Of a DNA stretch of 64,000 nucleotides, positions 1 through 12,039 are shown piece after piece. The stretch is taken from the NCBI GenBank assembly GCA_965644295.1, contig CBFFRP010000002.1, positions 1 to 64,000 on the forward strand. Direction: 5' to 3'. The DNA comes from Paraphysomonas bandaiensis (Eukaryota > Chrysophyceae). The notes under the pieces were generated by a model. The model was not told the DNA's origin. It saw only the letters and a list, made by a program, of their open reading frames with translations, and did no database searches. Made by a program: the position numbers and the translations under genes. Position 1 is the stretch's first letter; the number at the start of each line of letters is the position of its first letter.

Positions 1-110
1 TATGTGTTCACAGCAGCAGTAGGATTGTATCCTTGTACGTAGTCAGATTGAATACACTACAAGGAATACAGTATCGGTATCTATGTGGATCTGGATCTGG
101 GTGTGTTGTG

Positions 111-124
111 TACACTGCTGTACA
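111..124. promoter_or_regulatory. GTACTGCTGTA-like motif upstream of the CXC gene
   Basis: The sequence TACACTGCTGTAC lies about 200 bp upstream of the proposed start of the CXC-domain gene. The same motif recurs in almost every divergent intergenic space of this window. A promoter role is inferred from position only. Confidence 0.4.
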
Positions 125-324
125 GAGCTGCGCTGTCAAATTCGAAATTTGGAATTTGTCTCACATTATGATGATGGCATGAGCAGACATGTACATGTAC
201 AGTGTATATAGGGATTAAAGGCGAATCATTCGCAACACAGCCTTTTGAAAATATCTCACCATCACTGTTGCTGTCACTTAATACTTCCTTCAACTTGAGT
301 AGGTGCTGTGCGGTGTAGAGAGTC

Positions 325-1933
325 ATGATCACCACTCCTTCCATCTCGATGAGCTGTCAGCAGCCTGATGATTGCAGTGATCAGACATCAGATTCAACGA
401 TCCTCTTAACAGATAGTGTATGTTGTTATATCTTATATCGTGCAGTGTAAGTGGCCCTGTATAGGACGAGATGATCACTAAGGCCGAAAGTGATGAGGAG
501 AGAGTGATCTGCAATTGCAGAAAATCCAGATGCTTGAAACTGTGAGACTAAGATCGTACTTTGTAAACTACACGTTCTAATCTCACATATTTTACGTGAA
601 TAGGTACTGCCAATGTTTTGCGGCTAAAATTGTTTGTAATTCATGCTGCCATTGCATTGATTGTGCGAATATTGTGGGCAATGAGGAGGTTCGTGAAAAT
701 GCAGTGAAGGTGATTTTGGAAAGGAATCCTAATGCCTTCGATTGCAAGTTTAAGAAAACGGTATTGTCGAATTGTTACATTTAATTTAATAAAATTATTT
801 CAGGAAGCCGTTTCTACTCTATCTCACAAGACAGGTTGTCGATGTCGCAAGTCTATGTGCTTGAAGAAGTATTGCGAGTGCTTCAACGTTAGTTCTCTCG
901 CTCTGGTTTGTGACCTCATTTTTCTGTTGTCAGGAGGGTGTACTCTGTAGTTCCAGCTGTTCATGCTTGCATTGTGCGAATGATGGAAGTGGACGGATTC
1001 CTGCCAAGAGTACGAAAGAGCTGCGAGATAGGTGTCTATATCCAAGTATTGCATACTTTAAAAAAATCTAAAAATACTTTCGCAAGTCGGATCGCGATGA
1101 GGGCATCCCCTAGCAGCGAAGATATTCGTGCAGCAGCAGAGGTACGTAATACAAATGTCGCTAACTCCAAACTCTTCCCACTATATTTAAATGCACAGAC
1201 ACTATTACAGGCCCGTGACATTAAGCAGAAGACGGTCGTCGAAGTTGGTGGGCTGTATACATCCAGAACAAGTAAACGGAAGCGTCAACGTCAACGGATG
1301 GAACAGGGAAATAATCAGTGTCAGACGAAAGATTTCCAAGCACCCTTGTTTTCAACTGAGCGTCCTTCTATCCTTTCCCGGTTATCGTCTCTACCACAGC
1401 CCCCTCGTGTCGTATGCAATAAGCCCACCCCTTCTGATCACCCCACCACCACGAAATCTACCTGTGCTTCTCAGCAACAGAAGCTGGATTGCTCTATTTC
1501 TCTCCGCAATGCCTTACCGAGGAGTCTCGGTTGCACCTCTGCTTTCTCTCTTCTCAGCAGGCATAGTCTGCGTCCCCGGTCCCTGGGTACTCTTCCCACC
1601 CACTTGTGGGAAACTAACCAACTGCAATATACAAGTGGCCACAGTTCTGAGAGCGCCCCGTTCGACTCTCTTTCGAATGTTATCCAAAGGTCATCATCGT
1701 TGTCCTCGCAGGACAGCGCGTGCTCTGAGGATATTGGGGCACCACGCAATGATCACCGTTCCATGCACCTTCATGGTGTTGGAAAGTTGTACAGCCAGCA
1801 CATTTTAGCCTCTACCAATGATATTAAGTATCTATTCCCCAATTCTAAAGATGACGCAGTGATTTATGTTGGACAAACTGACAAGCCCAATATCTGGAAA
1901 AAAACCGTACTTGATGCAATGGAATTTATCTAG
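325..1933 (+). CDS. CXC-domain (tesmin/TSO1/LIN54-like) DNA-binding protein
   Basis: Exons 325-417, 465-541, 604-760, 804-887, 934-1031, 1087-1141 and 1211-1933 give 428 aa. Two cysteine-rich CXC repeats are rebuilt by splicing: the first contains CNCRKSRCLKLYCQCF and the second GCRCRKSMCLKKYCECF followed by GVLCSSSCSCLHCAND. They are joined by the conserved RNP(N)AF linker. This tandem arrangement defines the tesmin/TSO1/LIN54 family, whose members bind CHR-type promoter elements through tyrosines in the CXC repeats and act in DREAM/MuvB-like cell-cycle regulation. Both tyrosine-bearing motifs are present. The long Ser/Pro-rich C-terminus is unrecognised. The first exon is inferred from a consensus GTATGT donor and an in-frame ATG; a shorter start at 471 is possible. 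All introns are 43-69 nt. Confidence 0.88.
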
Positions 1934-2300
1934 CATTTTTTCAATGAATTTTTTGAGAATATGCGATGCGAATATGAAACGCCTGTCTGCTATTGGCTAG
2001 ATGTTTGATCGATCTAGCATTGTTGCTGGCTTGCTTACAGAAATATATGTGTTTATATAATTCAGTCGTAGTTACATGCCCACTGTGTGGTTCATGTTTA
2101 AATCTCCAACAGCATATAGGGGGAATGCTTGATTTATTTGTATTATTTCTTATAACTACTCGTTGGTATCATGTGCTGCGTGTAGTGATACTATTTATAA
2201 ACTGTTGTTGAGTTCTCTGTACCATGTCGAAAAGGGTTTCTAAGTGAATGAATGATTGTCACTGAGTCATAGCCCATCAAACTTATAGTTTTAGAACTCA

Positions 2301-2362
2301 GTGGTAAACATATGTAGTACAACAGTATCACTGGTAAACATATGTAGTACAACAGTATCACT
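2301..2362. repeat. 30-bp tandem duplication
   Basis: Two perfect adjacent copies of a 30-bp unit (TGGTAAACATATGTAGTACA plus ten bases) lie in the intergenic space downstream of the CXC gene. The rest of 1934-2890 is AT-rich with no recognisable gene; it probably holds the 3' ends of the two convergent genes. Confidence 0.8.
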
Positions 2363-2890
2363 GGATAATTTATCATTTACCTATGACCAATTGTTCACAT
2401 TCATGATTGTGATTAGTACCTTTGTACGAATATTTTCACACTGGGTTCACTTCTTCAATTTTCCGCAAATTTATTATCTGAGTATTATTGTCATTACTCA
2501 CCATTCATTAGTTTTGTCATCTCCTTATAGCTATGACAGTAACACAGGTATAATAGTATCGTGTTTTTTCTCTCAAATACGTTTTATGTGCTAGTCTCTC
2601 ATTGTCGAAGAAACAAGTATTCCCAGAGATATGTGTATGGTTTCAATTATTTACCAAAGAGTATTGACATTCATCTAATGAACCGCTAAAGAACGAAGTA
2701 ATAGGTACTAGGTACATGACAAATGCTTGCAGTATACAAACGGCATGATCTAGTTAAACTTATAGGCAAATAAAACAGTAGAAGAAAATATGACTAGTGT
2801 TCCAGATTTTCAACTCTATACTGAAGTATATGCAAAGCCTACAAGTATGTATTGCTACACCGTAATTTGCACCAGCATACATATATATCA

Positions 2891-4363
2891 TCAAGTGTCA
2901 ATGGACTGTTGAAAAGAAAAAAAGTTTGATGGATCTATGTCCCGCTTCAGTGTCACTAGCCTGTCGTAGTTGACCCCATAATACGCCTGCTGCCAGTCTT
3001 CCAAAAGGCCATCGATGTAGTTTAAATAGGACCCGGATAAATACGGCTCTATGATGGAGCGCACGTGCTTTACCCACGCGACATTCTCAGCTTCCTCGTC
3101 CGGATTCTCCCATATACCCTTAATTTGGATGAGAAGCTGCACATCTCGATGTGGGAAGGCGGTAGCATTGGGTGGAAACTCTGCAATACGTCCTCCACCC
3201 ACGTGGAATAGGATGAGGTTTCTCTTGGAGGGAGCATGCTGCAGAGCACTAGTCAGGCGAGCGGCAAGAGAAGAAGTCATTGCTCCAGGCAAAAGAATTC
3301 CGGATGTTAGATACAGATATCCGCCTTGGGCATCTGTCACATCCACGTTAGCGAGCTGCCAAGGAATGAACCCTGTGGCTGCGACAGAGTTCGTTTCGGG
3401 TGGATATCGCGCCACAAGTGGGTCAATTATAGGTTGGCACTCCGATTCGGGATCGCCGTTGCATACTACAGTAAAGCAGAACATTCGTTGCTCCTCCTCG
3501 TTACTTTGTCCCTCCATCAGTAGCCACACTGGGACGATGTCCATCCAGGTCGGCATACGAGGCCAATAATCCAGCCACCAAACCCACAGCTGTTCCACTG
3601 TTGGCTGGTCGAAAGGGGGCCAGCATAGCTCCCCTATCCACATAACTTGGGACCGAGGCTTAGGTGCTTTGATAATGAATGAAGACACTACACCGAAATT
3701 CCCTCCACCTCCCCCTTTAGAGCCCCAGAATAGTTCTGGATTCTGCTCTGCGCTGGCTGTGACAACAGACCCATTCGAAAGCACCACTCGCATACTAACT
3801 ATGTTGTCACAGGCAAGACCATAAGATCGCGACAAAAAACTCCAGCCGCCACCCAATAGAAATCCACCAGCGCCGACGGTGGGACATCCGCCGCCGATTG
3901 GAACATATCGGCTCTCATAGGCAGCCTTATATATATCCTCCCATAGTGCTCCGGCCTCCACGTAGAACTCAGCATCCCTTTCTCCCTGTGATACCATATA
4001 GACCGATTTAATATATCGGGAGAGGTCAACAGTCAAGCCGCCTCGAGCCAAACAGTACCCGTTGGCAGAGTGTCCGCCAGAAAGAACTGAGAAAGATGTA
4101 TTGCACACCTGGGCGGCCAAAACCGACAAAGAAATATCAGCCTCACTCATCGGCGCAACAACAAGCAGTGGATATTGGATCGCGCGCCTATTATCGATAT
4201 CAATGGCTTGGCTGTAGGAAGAGGAGTTAGGGAAATCAATGGAGCCGTCAAATCCATTGGCTCTGAGATAGCGGTCCAGACAATTGGACGATATGGCCGC
4301 TGGGTGGGTTTTAGCAACACACAAAGATGTGATTGCGGCAAGTATAAATACGTGTAACAGCAT
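2891..4363 (-). CDS. Secreted berberine-bridge-type FAD-linked oxidoreductase
   Basis: One 490-aa exon. An N-terminal hydrophobic signal peptide (about residues 1-17) is followed by a PCMH-type FAD-binding domain and a C-terminal BBE domain containing DPSNFF. Two features of bicovalently flavinylated family members are visible: His in SGGHS (about residue 97) and Cys in GGGCPTVGAGG (about residue 160), with the GGGWSFLSRSYGLACDN segment after it. Such enzymes oxidise alcohols, sugars or alkaloid-like substrates with O2 and make H2O2. The signal peptide implies secretion or an endomembrane location. The substrate cannot be read from the sequence. Single-exon structure is unusual here and could reflect transfer or retroposition, but this is speculative. 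Confidence 0.9.
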   Translation of the reverse strand: MLLHVFILAAITSLCVAKTHPAAISSNCLDRYLRANGFDGSIDFPNSSSYSQAIDIDNRRAIQYPLLVVAPMSEADISLSVLAAQVCNTSFSVLSGGHSANGYCLARGGLTVDLSRYIKSVYMVSQGERDAEFYVEAGALWEDIYKAAYESRYVPIGGGCPTVGAGGFLLGGGWSFLSRSYGLACDNIVSMRVVLSNGSVVTASAEQNPELFWGSKGGGGGNFGVVSSFIIKAPKPRSQVMWIGELCWPPFDQPTVEQLWVWWLDYWPRMPTWMDIVPVWLLMEGQSNEEEQRMFCFTVVCNGDPESECQPIIDPLVARYPPETNSVAATGFIPWQLANVDVTDAQGGYLYLTSGILLPGAMTSSLAARLTSALQHAPSKRNLILFHVGGGRIAEFPPNATAFPHRDVQLLIQIKGIWENPDEEAENVAWVKHVRSIIEPYLSGSYLNYIDGLLEDWQQAYYGVNYDRLVTLKRDIDPSNFFSFQQSIDT

Positions 4364-4497
4364 GGCCGCGATATGTCCGGTGTGCTCAGCTCTGCCCCGC
4401 TCTTCTACTCTCCTCTATATATTATCAGCTACTCCACTGTGCTGTACATATGTGTATGTATGTGCATATCGGAGCACAACGAAGTCCTCGAATACAC

Positions 4498-4527
4498 TGG
4501 TATACCGTATACGGTATACCGTACTAC
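4498..4527. promoter_or_regulatory. TATACCGTA palindrome upstream of the FAD oxidase
   Basis: A perfect palindrome, GGTATACCGTATACGGTATACC, sits about 140 bp upstream of the oxidase start. Similar TATACCGTA units occur at 19366-19390 and near 38768, both in promoter spaces. It could be an operator or cruciform-prone element; function is inferred. Confidence 0.35.
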
Positions 4528-4559
4528 AATGACAGGCAGGCAGGCAGAGTTGTGGTGTT

Positions 4560-5700
4560 GATGCGAGGATCGTATGTGTTAAGGTGTTACGTATATATAT
4601 ATATTTGCACCAATATGGAGGGCTTGTATCTGTATTTCGAGAGGAGTCTGATTTTGGAAGACACAGATATGTATGAATCGATGAGTAAAGACATGAGTTA
4701 TCTCTATCAACTCGTGTGAGCGAGATTAGAGGGAGAGATTAACCAATCAGGCCATAGTACTATTAATATCCAGTTAGACAAACATATTCTCTCAGATTGA
4801 TGGAACCTGATTGATGGGTTTGCAGATAAGCGATTGGGTATATCATCGAGGAAACACGAGTCATGAGGTTTGAAAGAACGAAACTATTTGAATGAAATTA
4901 ATTTCACTGGACGAGCCTGATTACACCATGTGTCATCAATGCAGAATCGTATATATGGCTCAGTATGATTGCTTGGATTTTACATGTGATTTTGTGTACA
5001 CAAAGTTTTGCTTGTATATCAACTGAGACTATTATAATTGGATGACCAATATAAAGAGTACTGCTAAAATATATCTGATATTCCGGGAAATTCAATTTGC
5101 GCCAATTCCCCACCCTTATATTTCTTGTATCAAATACTGTTGTAAATTGATAGTCTACTTCTCATAGTTGTGCTATACCAATTGAAATTTCATAGTTATA
5201 TTGAAAGTCTTATTATTAGCAAAAGGCGTTAAAAATCTGCGACGTTTCATAGTTAGGTAGAGATGCTATCATGCTTGCTTCGTATTGCGGGTCAGACTCA
5301 CTCAACATTGCCTCTGCATCAACGCACAAGACAATACGAATGCAATATGTTAAGGTGAATTGTCAAGCAATTCTGGTGCAGTAATGATAAGCCACAACTG
5401 AGTCGCAGTGTTTCAACTATTCATAGACGAACACTAAGCAAGCACGGTCACAAACACGGGTACTGGGTGGTGTAGTACAGTACCGTACATAGAATACACG
5501 CGATCCTTCGAATGATCATCGTGTGCCTCAAGTTCCGAAATCTGAAGTTGGAGGAAAGAATTCGTTTTCATTACTTTATAAGTTATAATTTCAGTGTCAA
5601 ATATTCTGTTTAAAATTGATAGTTTCCCAACAAGACAATTATATAGCGGTACGTGGTATTATACCAATATCGTACGATAGTTTCAATGAGTACGCCGCGT
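4560..5700. other. Intergenic, no gene recognised
   Basis: AT-rich sequence between the oxidase promoter and the 3' end of the esterase. A short piece near 5220 (AAAAGGCGTTAAAAATCTG) resembles the tail of the non-LTR family described elsewhere. No supported coding region was found. Confidence 0.5.
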
Positions 5701-5708
5701 TAATCTCA

Positions 5709-6814
5709 TCATAGAGAAGAAATAAAAGATAAGATGTCATCAAGGGTTGCACGGTAAACATCTGGCATTGCTTTGATGAACATGAGATCACCTCCATGGA
5801 TAGTTCCGCAGACAACTCTAGCGCGAGCACGAACACCTGCATGGAGTAGCTTACGGTAGAAAACAAGACCCTCATCTCTAAGAGGATCAAGTTCATTAAC
5901 AGAAATGACAACGGGAGGAAGTCCAGTCAAATCTTCAGAAGAAGCCCAAAAAGGCCAAGCGAGGGGATTTTCACGGGGATTTGTACCACTCGGTAGATAT
6001 ATTCCCGACAAGTGGAACATCTCACCTTCAGTCAATAATATTCCATTATTTTCTGTTAGTGAAGGAAGTGAAGCTTCTTCCGGTGCTCCATTGCCGTAAA
6101 GGCCATAGATATAAGGGCACATTGAATAGATACCATCGACCTGCGACCCCTTTCCATCCTTATATGATTTCATTCCAACTGCTAACGATAAATTTCCTCC
6201 ACCAGATTCACCTGCCACCACGACTTTTGATATTCCGCGCTCAGCTTTGTGATCATGCACCCATTGAAGACCAACCATGCAGTCATTGAGTCCGGCAGGA
6301 TATTGATGCGGCCCTAACTTTCCAGCGGCGTTCCGAAACTCGACACCAACAACAATTACGCCCAATGCTGCAAGGTTGTTGCGAAAGGCCACATATAAAG
6401 AATCTGTCGCAGTCAAAATCGACATACCACCTCCATGAGTATGATATACGCATGGTAGTGGTCCCTCTTTATTCGCTGGTGTAGATATGTACAAGGTAAT
6501 ATCGTTTCCGTCTTCACCTTTCACAGTCACAGTTTCAGTAACGACTTGCGGAACTTGTGTAAACTCTGCACAAATGGACTCCTGACAACATATGAGACGA
6601 CACATTCGAAACATATCTCACTTACAAATGCCTTCTGGTATCCAGCTTCCGCAGCATTGAAATAAGCAATTCGTTCCTCATACGTTGCAGCTCTGTCAAG
6701 TGGGCATGGAGGAGTTGTTCCAGCCAAACCCAACTCTTTCATTGCATTAACCATTCGGAAATCACCACGCTCAGCGAGGCGATGATCAACAACAACTTCG
6801 GCAGGAGTTTCCAT
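5709..6814 (-). CDS. HSL-family alpha/beta hydrolase (carboxylesterase)
   Basis: Exons 6626-6814 and 5709-6581 with a 44-nt intron give 353 aa from the first in-frame ATG. The frame stays open upstream to about 6863, so the true N-terminus may be longer. All catalytic features of the hormone-sensitive-lipase/bacterial HSL family are visible: oxyanion-hole HTHGGGM, nucleophile GESGGG, Asp in NELDPLRDEG and His in GTIHGGD. The family hydrolyses short-chain esters or lipids. There is no signal peptide or membrane segment in the shorter model, so it is probably cytosolic. It is divergently paired with the GBP gene. Confidence 0.87.
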
Positions 6815-6859
6815 TTTCTCACGGTACGCTTTAGGGAAGATAGATGTCACGGGGTAGGG

Positions 6860-7110
6860 CCTATGAGCAGCAGCAGTATATGATGTGAAGGCTGTGGTGT
6901 TATTTATGGGGATAGAAGCACTTCAAGTCAAAAAGATACCATCAGAGTTCTCTGGATTTCCAGATCCTTTGGACGGTATAGGCTACATCTATACAGCAGT
7001 ATATACAATGTATACAGTGGCTGGATATGTGTGAGTGTGAGATATCTTGAAGGGACTCTATTCAAGAGCGTATTCCGGTATTCTTGTACTCCACGTACTG
7101 CTGTACGTAC
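6860..7110. promoter_or_regulatory. Divergent promoter region, esterase/GBP pair
   Basis: Contains TATACAGCAGTATATAC near 6990, GTACTGCTGTAC near 7095 and a CATATACTGCTGC element near 6870. These are variants of the motif found in other divergent promoters. A CAGCACAGGACAGCACAGG low-complexity tract near 7245 lies closer to the GBP start. Confidence 0.4.
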
Positions 7111-7327
7111 ATAATAACTAGGAAAATAGCCGTTGGTCAGAATACGTGGTATACAGTGTAGTTGGCATGTGTTCTGCAGTGACTCTCTCAGTGGGTATGT
7201 ACGTGTATATGGCACACATGACTGTTTGTGCCACATGACTGCTGCACAGCACAGCACAGGACAGCACAGGACAGGACAGCGCTGTTGAACGAGAGGGGCA
7301 TTAATTCACCACTTATCCAAACTTGTA

Positions 7328-10143
7328 ATGATGGCAACCAAAGGCAGCATAAAGTGGATCCATGTTGACAGCTCATGTCCCAAACCACAGATAGCGGTCA
7401 ACAATGAGGTCAAGCGAGAAGTTTTCGACAAAATCGGAAGAAAAAAATGCAATTTGGTGTCAATATTTGGAGCGGCGAGGTGTGTGTTTATCTCTAGTGG
7501 TGATTCATACTTTAATTATTGCATATGAAGGCAAGGGAAGAGTTTTCTGATGAACTGTCTGGCGGACAGGTCAGGACTGTTCACGATATCGAATCGGTCT
7601 GTTCCATGCACACAAGGAATTGATATCTCTCGACATACTGTATCTCTCAAGACGTTTTCTGAAATGGATGGCGGGAGACCTGTTGCGGGGAACGTTGATG
7701 TTGGATTCGTGGATGCAGAGGGACAAGGAGATCGCGATGTTACCTACGATGCGGTACTGTGATTGTGTGGTAAATTATTGCGTGATAAGATTTTTTTAGA
7801 ACTTGGTGTGCCCGATATTGCTGGCGTCCAAATGCGTGCTACTCAATTGGATGGATAGTGTACAAAAGGACAAGATACTGAATCACCTTGGCATCATGCA
7901 CAAAGCAGCTATTAATGTTGCGACAGAAGGCGATCTAGACAATGCACACGGCGAAATTTTTGGAAATCTACATATAGTCTTCCGTGACTGGCGGTTTGAG
8001 GGCGATGAGAATTCCGTTCTAAATGACATTTTTCGTGAGGAACGTGGTGTAGACACTGCGTCAGCTGTACGGAACCAGATCCGTCGCTCTGTGCGGTCCA
8101 GTTTCAAGTCAGTTAACGTGTGGCTTCTGCCTCCACCCACCAAGGACACGCAGTCGCTGCGGACTGAGCTTACAGTGCAGGGTACATCCCCTGCTTTCAG
8201 AGAAAAGTTGCGCGAGCTTAGAGGGACCCTGGTATGAATTTGACGTGTTCTAAAGCGTTGTTTTGACCTGTTTGCAGGCTAAACAAATGCAGGAGCCCAC
8301 CTCATTCAATGGTAGACCGCTCAATGGTTACAACATGGCTTCTCTGGTAGAGACGGTTGTAGGGGTTCTCAACGCCGGAAAAACTATTAGTCCGCTTCCG
8401 GCGTGGGTGTCTATGTCATCGGCCGAGGCGACGAAAATACAACGCAAATGGCAGGGGTATGTTAGGGAGAATCTAAATGCAGAGGAACAACACATCAAGG
8501 AAGCTGCCTCAAAATGTGATTCATATTCTGCTCAATTTATTACTGCTGCAGAATTACAGCTCCGGGCCAACGAGATCGTGGAGGAAGCCTGCAAACAATA
8601 TATTGCTGAAGTAGGAGAGACAGTGGGGGATCTTGAAGGAGATCTGGAGGATGAAATACTGACTCCCCCACTACGAGAGTTGGAGAGGACTTCGAGCGAT
8701 GCGTTGGCTGGGCATATTCGGTTCTATAAAGAAGTACTTTATGAGTGGTTACGTCGCCTGGTAAAAGTGACAATGGCTGACATTCAGTCGTGCATGGCTG
8801 CTACTGCTCATGAAATTCTACCAGTCGATGATATGACGGAGCTTGACCTCGCCATGAGTAATATTTGTAGTCACATTGAGAAAGGAAGCACTTTGCTGCG
8901 GGCTGGAGAGCTTTATGGCGTAGGCATGGAGGAGTTACAGGAGTATCAGTCGCAGTTGGATGCCTGTGCAGAGATGCAGATAAGAATATATCGGGATGAA
9001 AATGAAAAACTTGTTGAGAAAGTAAGGCAGGATGTGTCGAGACTTCTTGAAGGGAAAATCAAAAACATTCGGGGTGGGGCAGAGAAATTATTAAAAGATT
9101 TTGAAGAGGAAGTGAAGCGAAACCGTGTGGTTCCTCTTTGTAACTTGACTCGACAGCTAGACGAAAGGTTCCATATAGAGAAAGACAGTCTAGAAGTGGA
9201 GATACGAAACACTATCAAATGTGATTTAGATACCTCTTCACGATTAACGCGTGCAGTATCGCAGCTAGAAGAAGAGAACCAAAAGCTCAGGGTGTCCCTC
9301 AAAAATTCCCATTCAACGGTAGCGATTGCACAACTGCAGAAATTGTCAGGGAAGTTGACAACAGAGTTGTGTTCAACATCTCTTTCGCTTCTGGATAACG
9401 GCCCCGTTGATGACTGTGCAGAATTACAGCAAAAGTTTGGGTATATGGTAGATGAGTTAAAGGCCATTTTATTAAAGGAGGGTGAAAAGTGGGGTATTGA
9501 TATGGACGGTAACTTCGAGGAGATGGTAATAAAGCACATATCGGAGGGAAGTAAAGGAGCATACAACGCGCTTTTGACTTGCAATAAAAAGTTGCTTGCA
9601 ACAACACGACAGGCGAATCAAAACAAGGAATCCCCTTCGAAAAGCAGAAAGAGAAGTATAAATACTGCTTTGAATGAAGCAAGCAAAGAGGAAATACCTG
9701 TCTCTTCTAACAGAAACATCAATGTTTCGAGTTTGCATGACGAAACCGTCGATACAGGAATGGAAGATCGTAATCCTGCCAAAAAGGCGCGGAGAATGAC
9801 TACAAAACTAGATAAACCCATTACCATCTCTATGTTAGAGGGCCCTACTGCCATGGATATTGACGAGGATACTTCTTTAAATAATGTCGACCGTGCAACG
9901 AGGATAGAGAGAGAGAGACAACGGGCCAAGGAATGGGGTAAAAACTTGTTGCAGGGTAAAAACGCTGCGAAGGGGGGCGCCAATAAAAAATCCGTTGACA
10001 CGGTTATTTCAGAACCAAATGCCAGTAGTCTAGATGCTGTAAAGAGAGCTGCTAGGCAGAATATTAGCGCCCGGGGCGAAGAAAGGTCACGGAAGCTAGG
10101 GAGAAATTCGTCTGTCGGGAAGAAAAGTAATGTGAAAGAATAA
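7328..10143 (+). CDS. Guanylate-binding-protein (GBP)-like large GTPase
   Basis: Exons 7328-7479, 7531-7753, 7800-8231 and 8278-10143 give 890 aa. The G domain has a P-loop GAARQGKS (residues 48-55) restored by splicing, the GBP-type switch motif DAEGQGD (about 112-118), LVCPILLASKCVLLNW after it, and an RD motif in VFRDW (about 186-189) that replaces N/TKxD, as in GBP/atlastin GTPases. About 500 residues of charged helix follow, like the GBP helical domain. The tail is basic with KKARR-type sequences and has no CaaX box, unlike prenylated vertebrate GBPs. Membrane remodelling or defence roles are known for the family; the role here is unknown. The second exon begins inside the P-loop. Confidence 0.9.
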
Positions 10144-10480
10144 GTGTGAAGTCAATGGGTGTTATTCATTAATACTAACTTGAAACCATACAGCACGTTC
10201 ATCTAATTTTACTATGACATTCATGTAACAAGATTTATAACATAGATGAATGACTTTGTTGGGCTACACCCAACTGCTCAATAGCATGGTATTTTTTTGT
10301 AGGTAGGAATAAATTGTTTTAGGGAAACTGCAACGCAGAATACCTAGTCAACAGCAGAAGTGAATATGTTGTGATGTAGGACTATACTTATTTTTAGCCA
10401 TCTTGGGCATACATTTCCCATAAATAAATTCATACAGGATTAATGTTGCAAAACAAATAAATTACTAACTAGACAAAGTC
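10144..10480. other. Intergenic, GBP 3' region
   Basis: AT-rich, no ORF of note. It probably contains the GBP 3' UTR. Confidence 0.4.
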
Positions 10481-10850
10481 TGATATCCTACTATTTAACG
10501 CTACGAAAGCTGCTTATGCGTCGCCACAAGCACCAAGGTACAACCACTTTCGCTCTATCACTCAAAACAAATGCAGTGAGAAAGCAGAATGTTGATATAC
10601 CTGAAACTTTCTGACTTCAGGATTTTTGAGTCCTTAAGGTGGATGCCTGTTTATTCGTCAAGGAGTTCCGCCATTCTCAAGAAACTTTCCAGCAGAGTCT
10701 GGAGTACCTCACTTCAACAGGTTGAACGTTTCTGGACAGGAACCATCACCGAGGCTCATATGGAAAGCATTTTGGAACACAATACAATTGCACCCTCAAT
10801 TCGCGTGGACTACGTGCCATTGATAACCCTAACCTAAAGAAAGTCAAAAG
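10480..10850. mobile_element. Rearranged non-LTR retrotransposon fragments
   Basis: 10480-10565 carries the conserved 3' core of a non-LTR family in minus orientation. 10650-10850 encodes on the plus strand a C-terminal ORF2-like piece with QQVERFWTG. The matching motifs QVERYWTG (near 30260) and VERFWTG (near 32060) lie in other copies. The two parts point in opposite directions, so this is a composite or inverted remnant. Confidence 0.6.
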
Positions 10851-10882
10851 CGTCGCACTTCAAAGTAAGTCAATTTTGATCT

Positions 10883-10932
10883 CATATATACATACATACA
10901 TGTACATACATACATACATACATACATACATA
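10883..10932. repeat. CATA tetranucleotide microsatellite
   Basis: About twelve CATA units, interrupted once by TG, make a simple-sequence tract next to the non-LTR remnant. Confidence 0.85.
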
Positions 10933-12030
10933 ACTCACTTACGTTGAAGTGTACAATGATACTCTGTATATATACTAATTATGTAGAGAGTGATCAATTT
11001 TTACCTTCTTATATAATACACATAAGTTAAAGACAGATATACATAATAATAGAGAGAGATCGTAATATATATATTATATGACAAACATATATTATAAGGA
11101 AGCCGGTATTGACATATGTGGTTGATTGCATGATAAAGGTATGTTTATATATACTGAAGTCGATATAACCTTGTTGATTGCATGATAAATGTTGATTCGA
11201 TGTTTGAAGTTCTCACTCTTGTGCACACTGTATATGTCGCCAGTACTCGTTATTCATGGAAGTTATCTTTCTACGATCAAGTTAACTGCTGTTTGATCGT
11301 TTTGAGTAATCCTACGTCAGTCAGAGTTCCTTTAATTGCCAGTAATATGGGATGGTATAATCCATCAATTCATCAAAGCGGGATATTCATTACTCGCACT
11401 TAAAACACCCCTCATATACACCCCTCATATGATGCTCTCACCCCCCCCACAACAATAACACATGAGATCAGTGTAAGTTCATATATATGTGACCATCCAT
11501 ACGCATATCTCACAACCCTATTAGGCTTAACAAGAGGGAAGAGAGAGCAGATGAATCATATCCATCAGATGAGAATCACAGAGATGAGCACACATCAAGA
11601 GAAAGGAGGGACGAGACTCTTCTCTGAGCCCTCAGGGAACAGCAGTCAGAGTAATTTATTCAATCTGGAGAAAGTAAACAATATAATAATATTATGCCAA
11701 CGTGGAAAAAAATCCCACGTTTTTGACGTGCATTCCTTGTTAAAACTAGCTAGAGATACTAGTTGAGTGCTAATAAATAGTTCTCTGCATTCAATATAAA
11801 AATGGGCTCAACACTAATAACCGTTTGATTGTTATGTATATACGTGAATGAGTATTGTATAAACATAACACCACGCATAATTATTGAAGAGAAGAGCAAC
11901 AAAAACATACTCTAAGGAGCAACAAACATAATGTGCAGTCAGCATATTCAGACTGTTTTGACGGCCTCTGTTCACGTCAGTACAGAGAGCAACACACACA
12001 CAGCTGAAACGACTGCAAATGAGATCTGAC
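10933..12030. other. AT-rich repeat-like intergenic DNA
   Basis: No coding region is supported. It includes a duplicated TTGATTGCATGATAAA (near 11120 and 11172) and short TATA tracts. Confidence 0.4.
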
Positions 12031-12039
12031 ATCGGATAT

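Noticed and set aside
81-344. Minus-strand ORF starting MEGVVIMTLYTAQHLL
   Set aside because: It overlaps the better-supported first exon of the CXC gene on the other strand and has no domain. Its lower part covers the probable promoter.
3051-3569. 172-codon plus-strand ORF inside the FAD oxidase
   Set aside because: Antisense shadow of a clear gene; composition follows the opposite strand.
6928-7257. 109-codon minus-strand ORF between the esterase and GBP genes
   Set aside because: It covers the motif-bearing divergent promoter and has no protein-like features.
9299-10001. Several minus-strand ORFs of 88-212 codons over the GBP gene
   Set aside because: Shadows of the helical coding region; Ser/Phe-rich as expected for antisense of Lys/Glu-rich helices.
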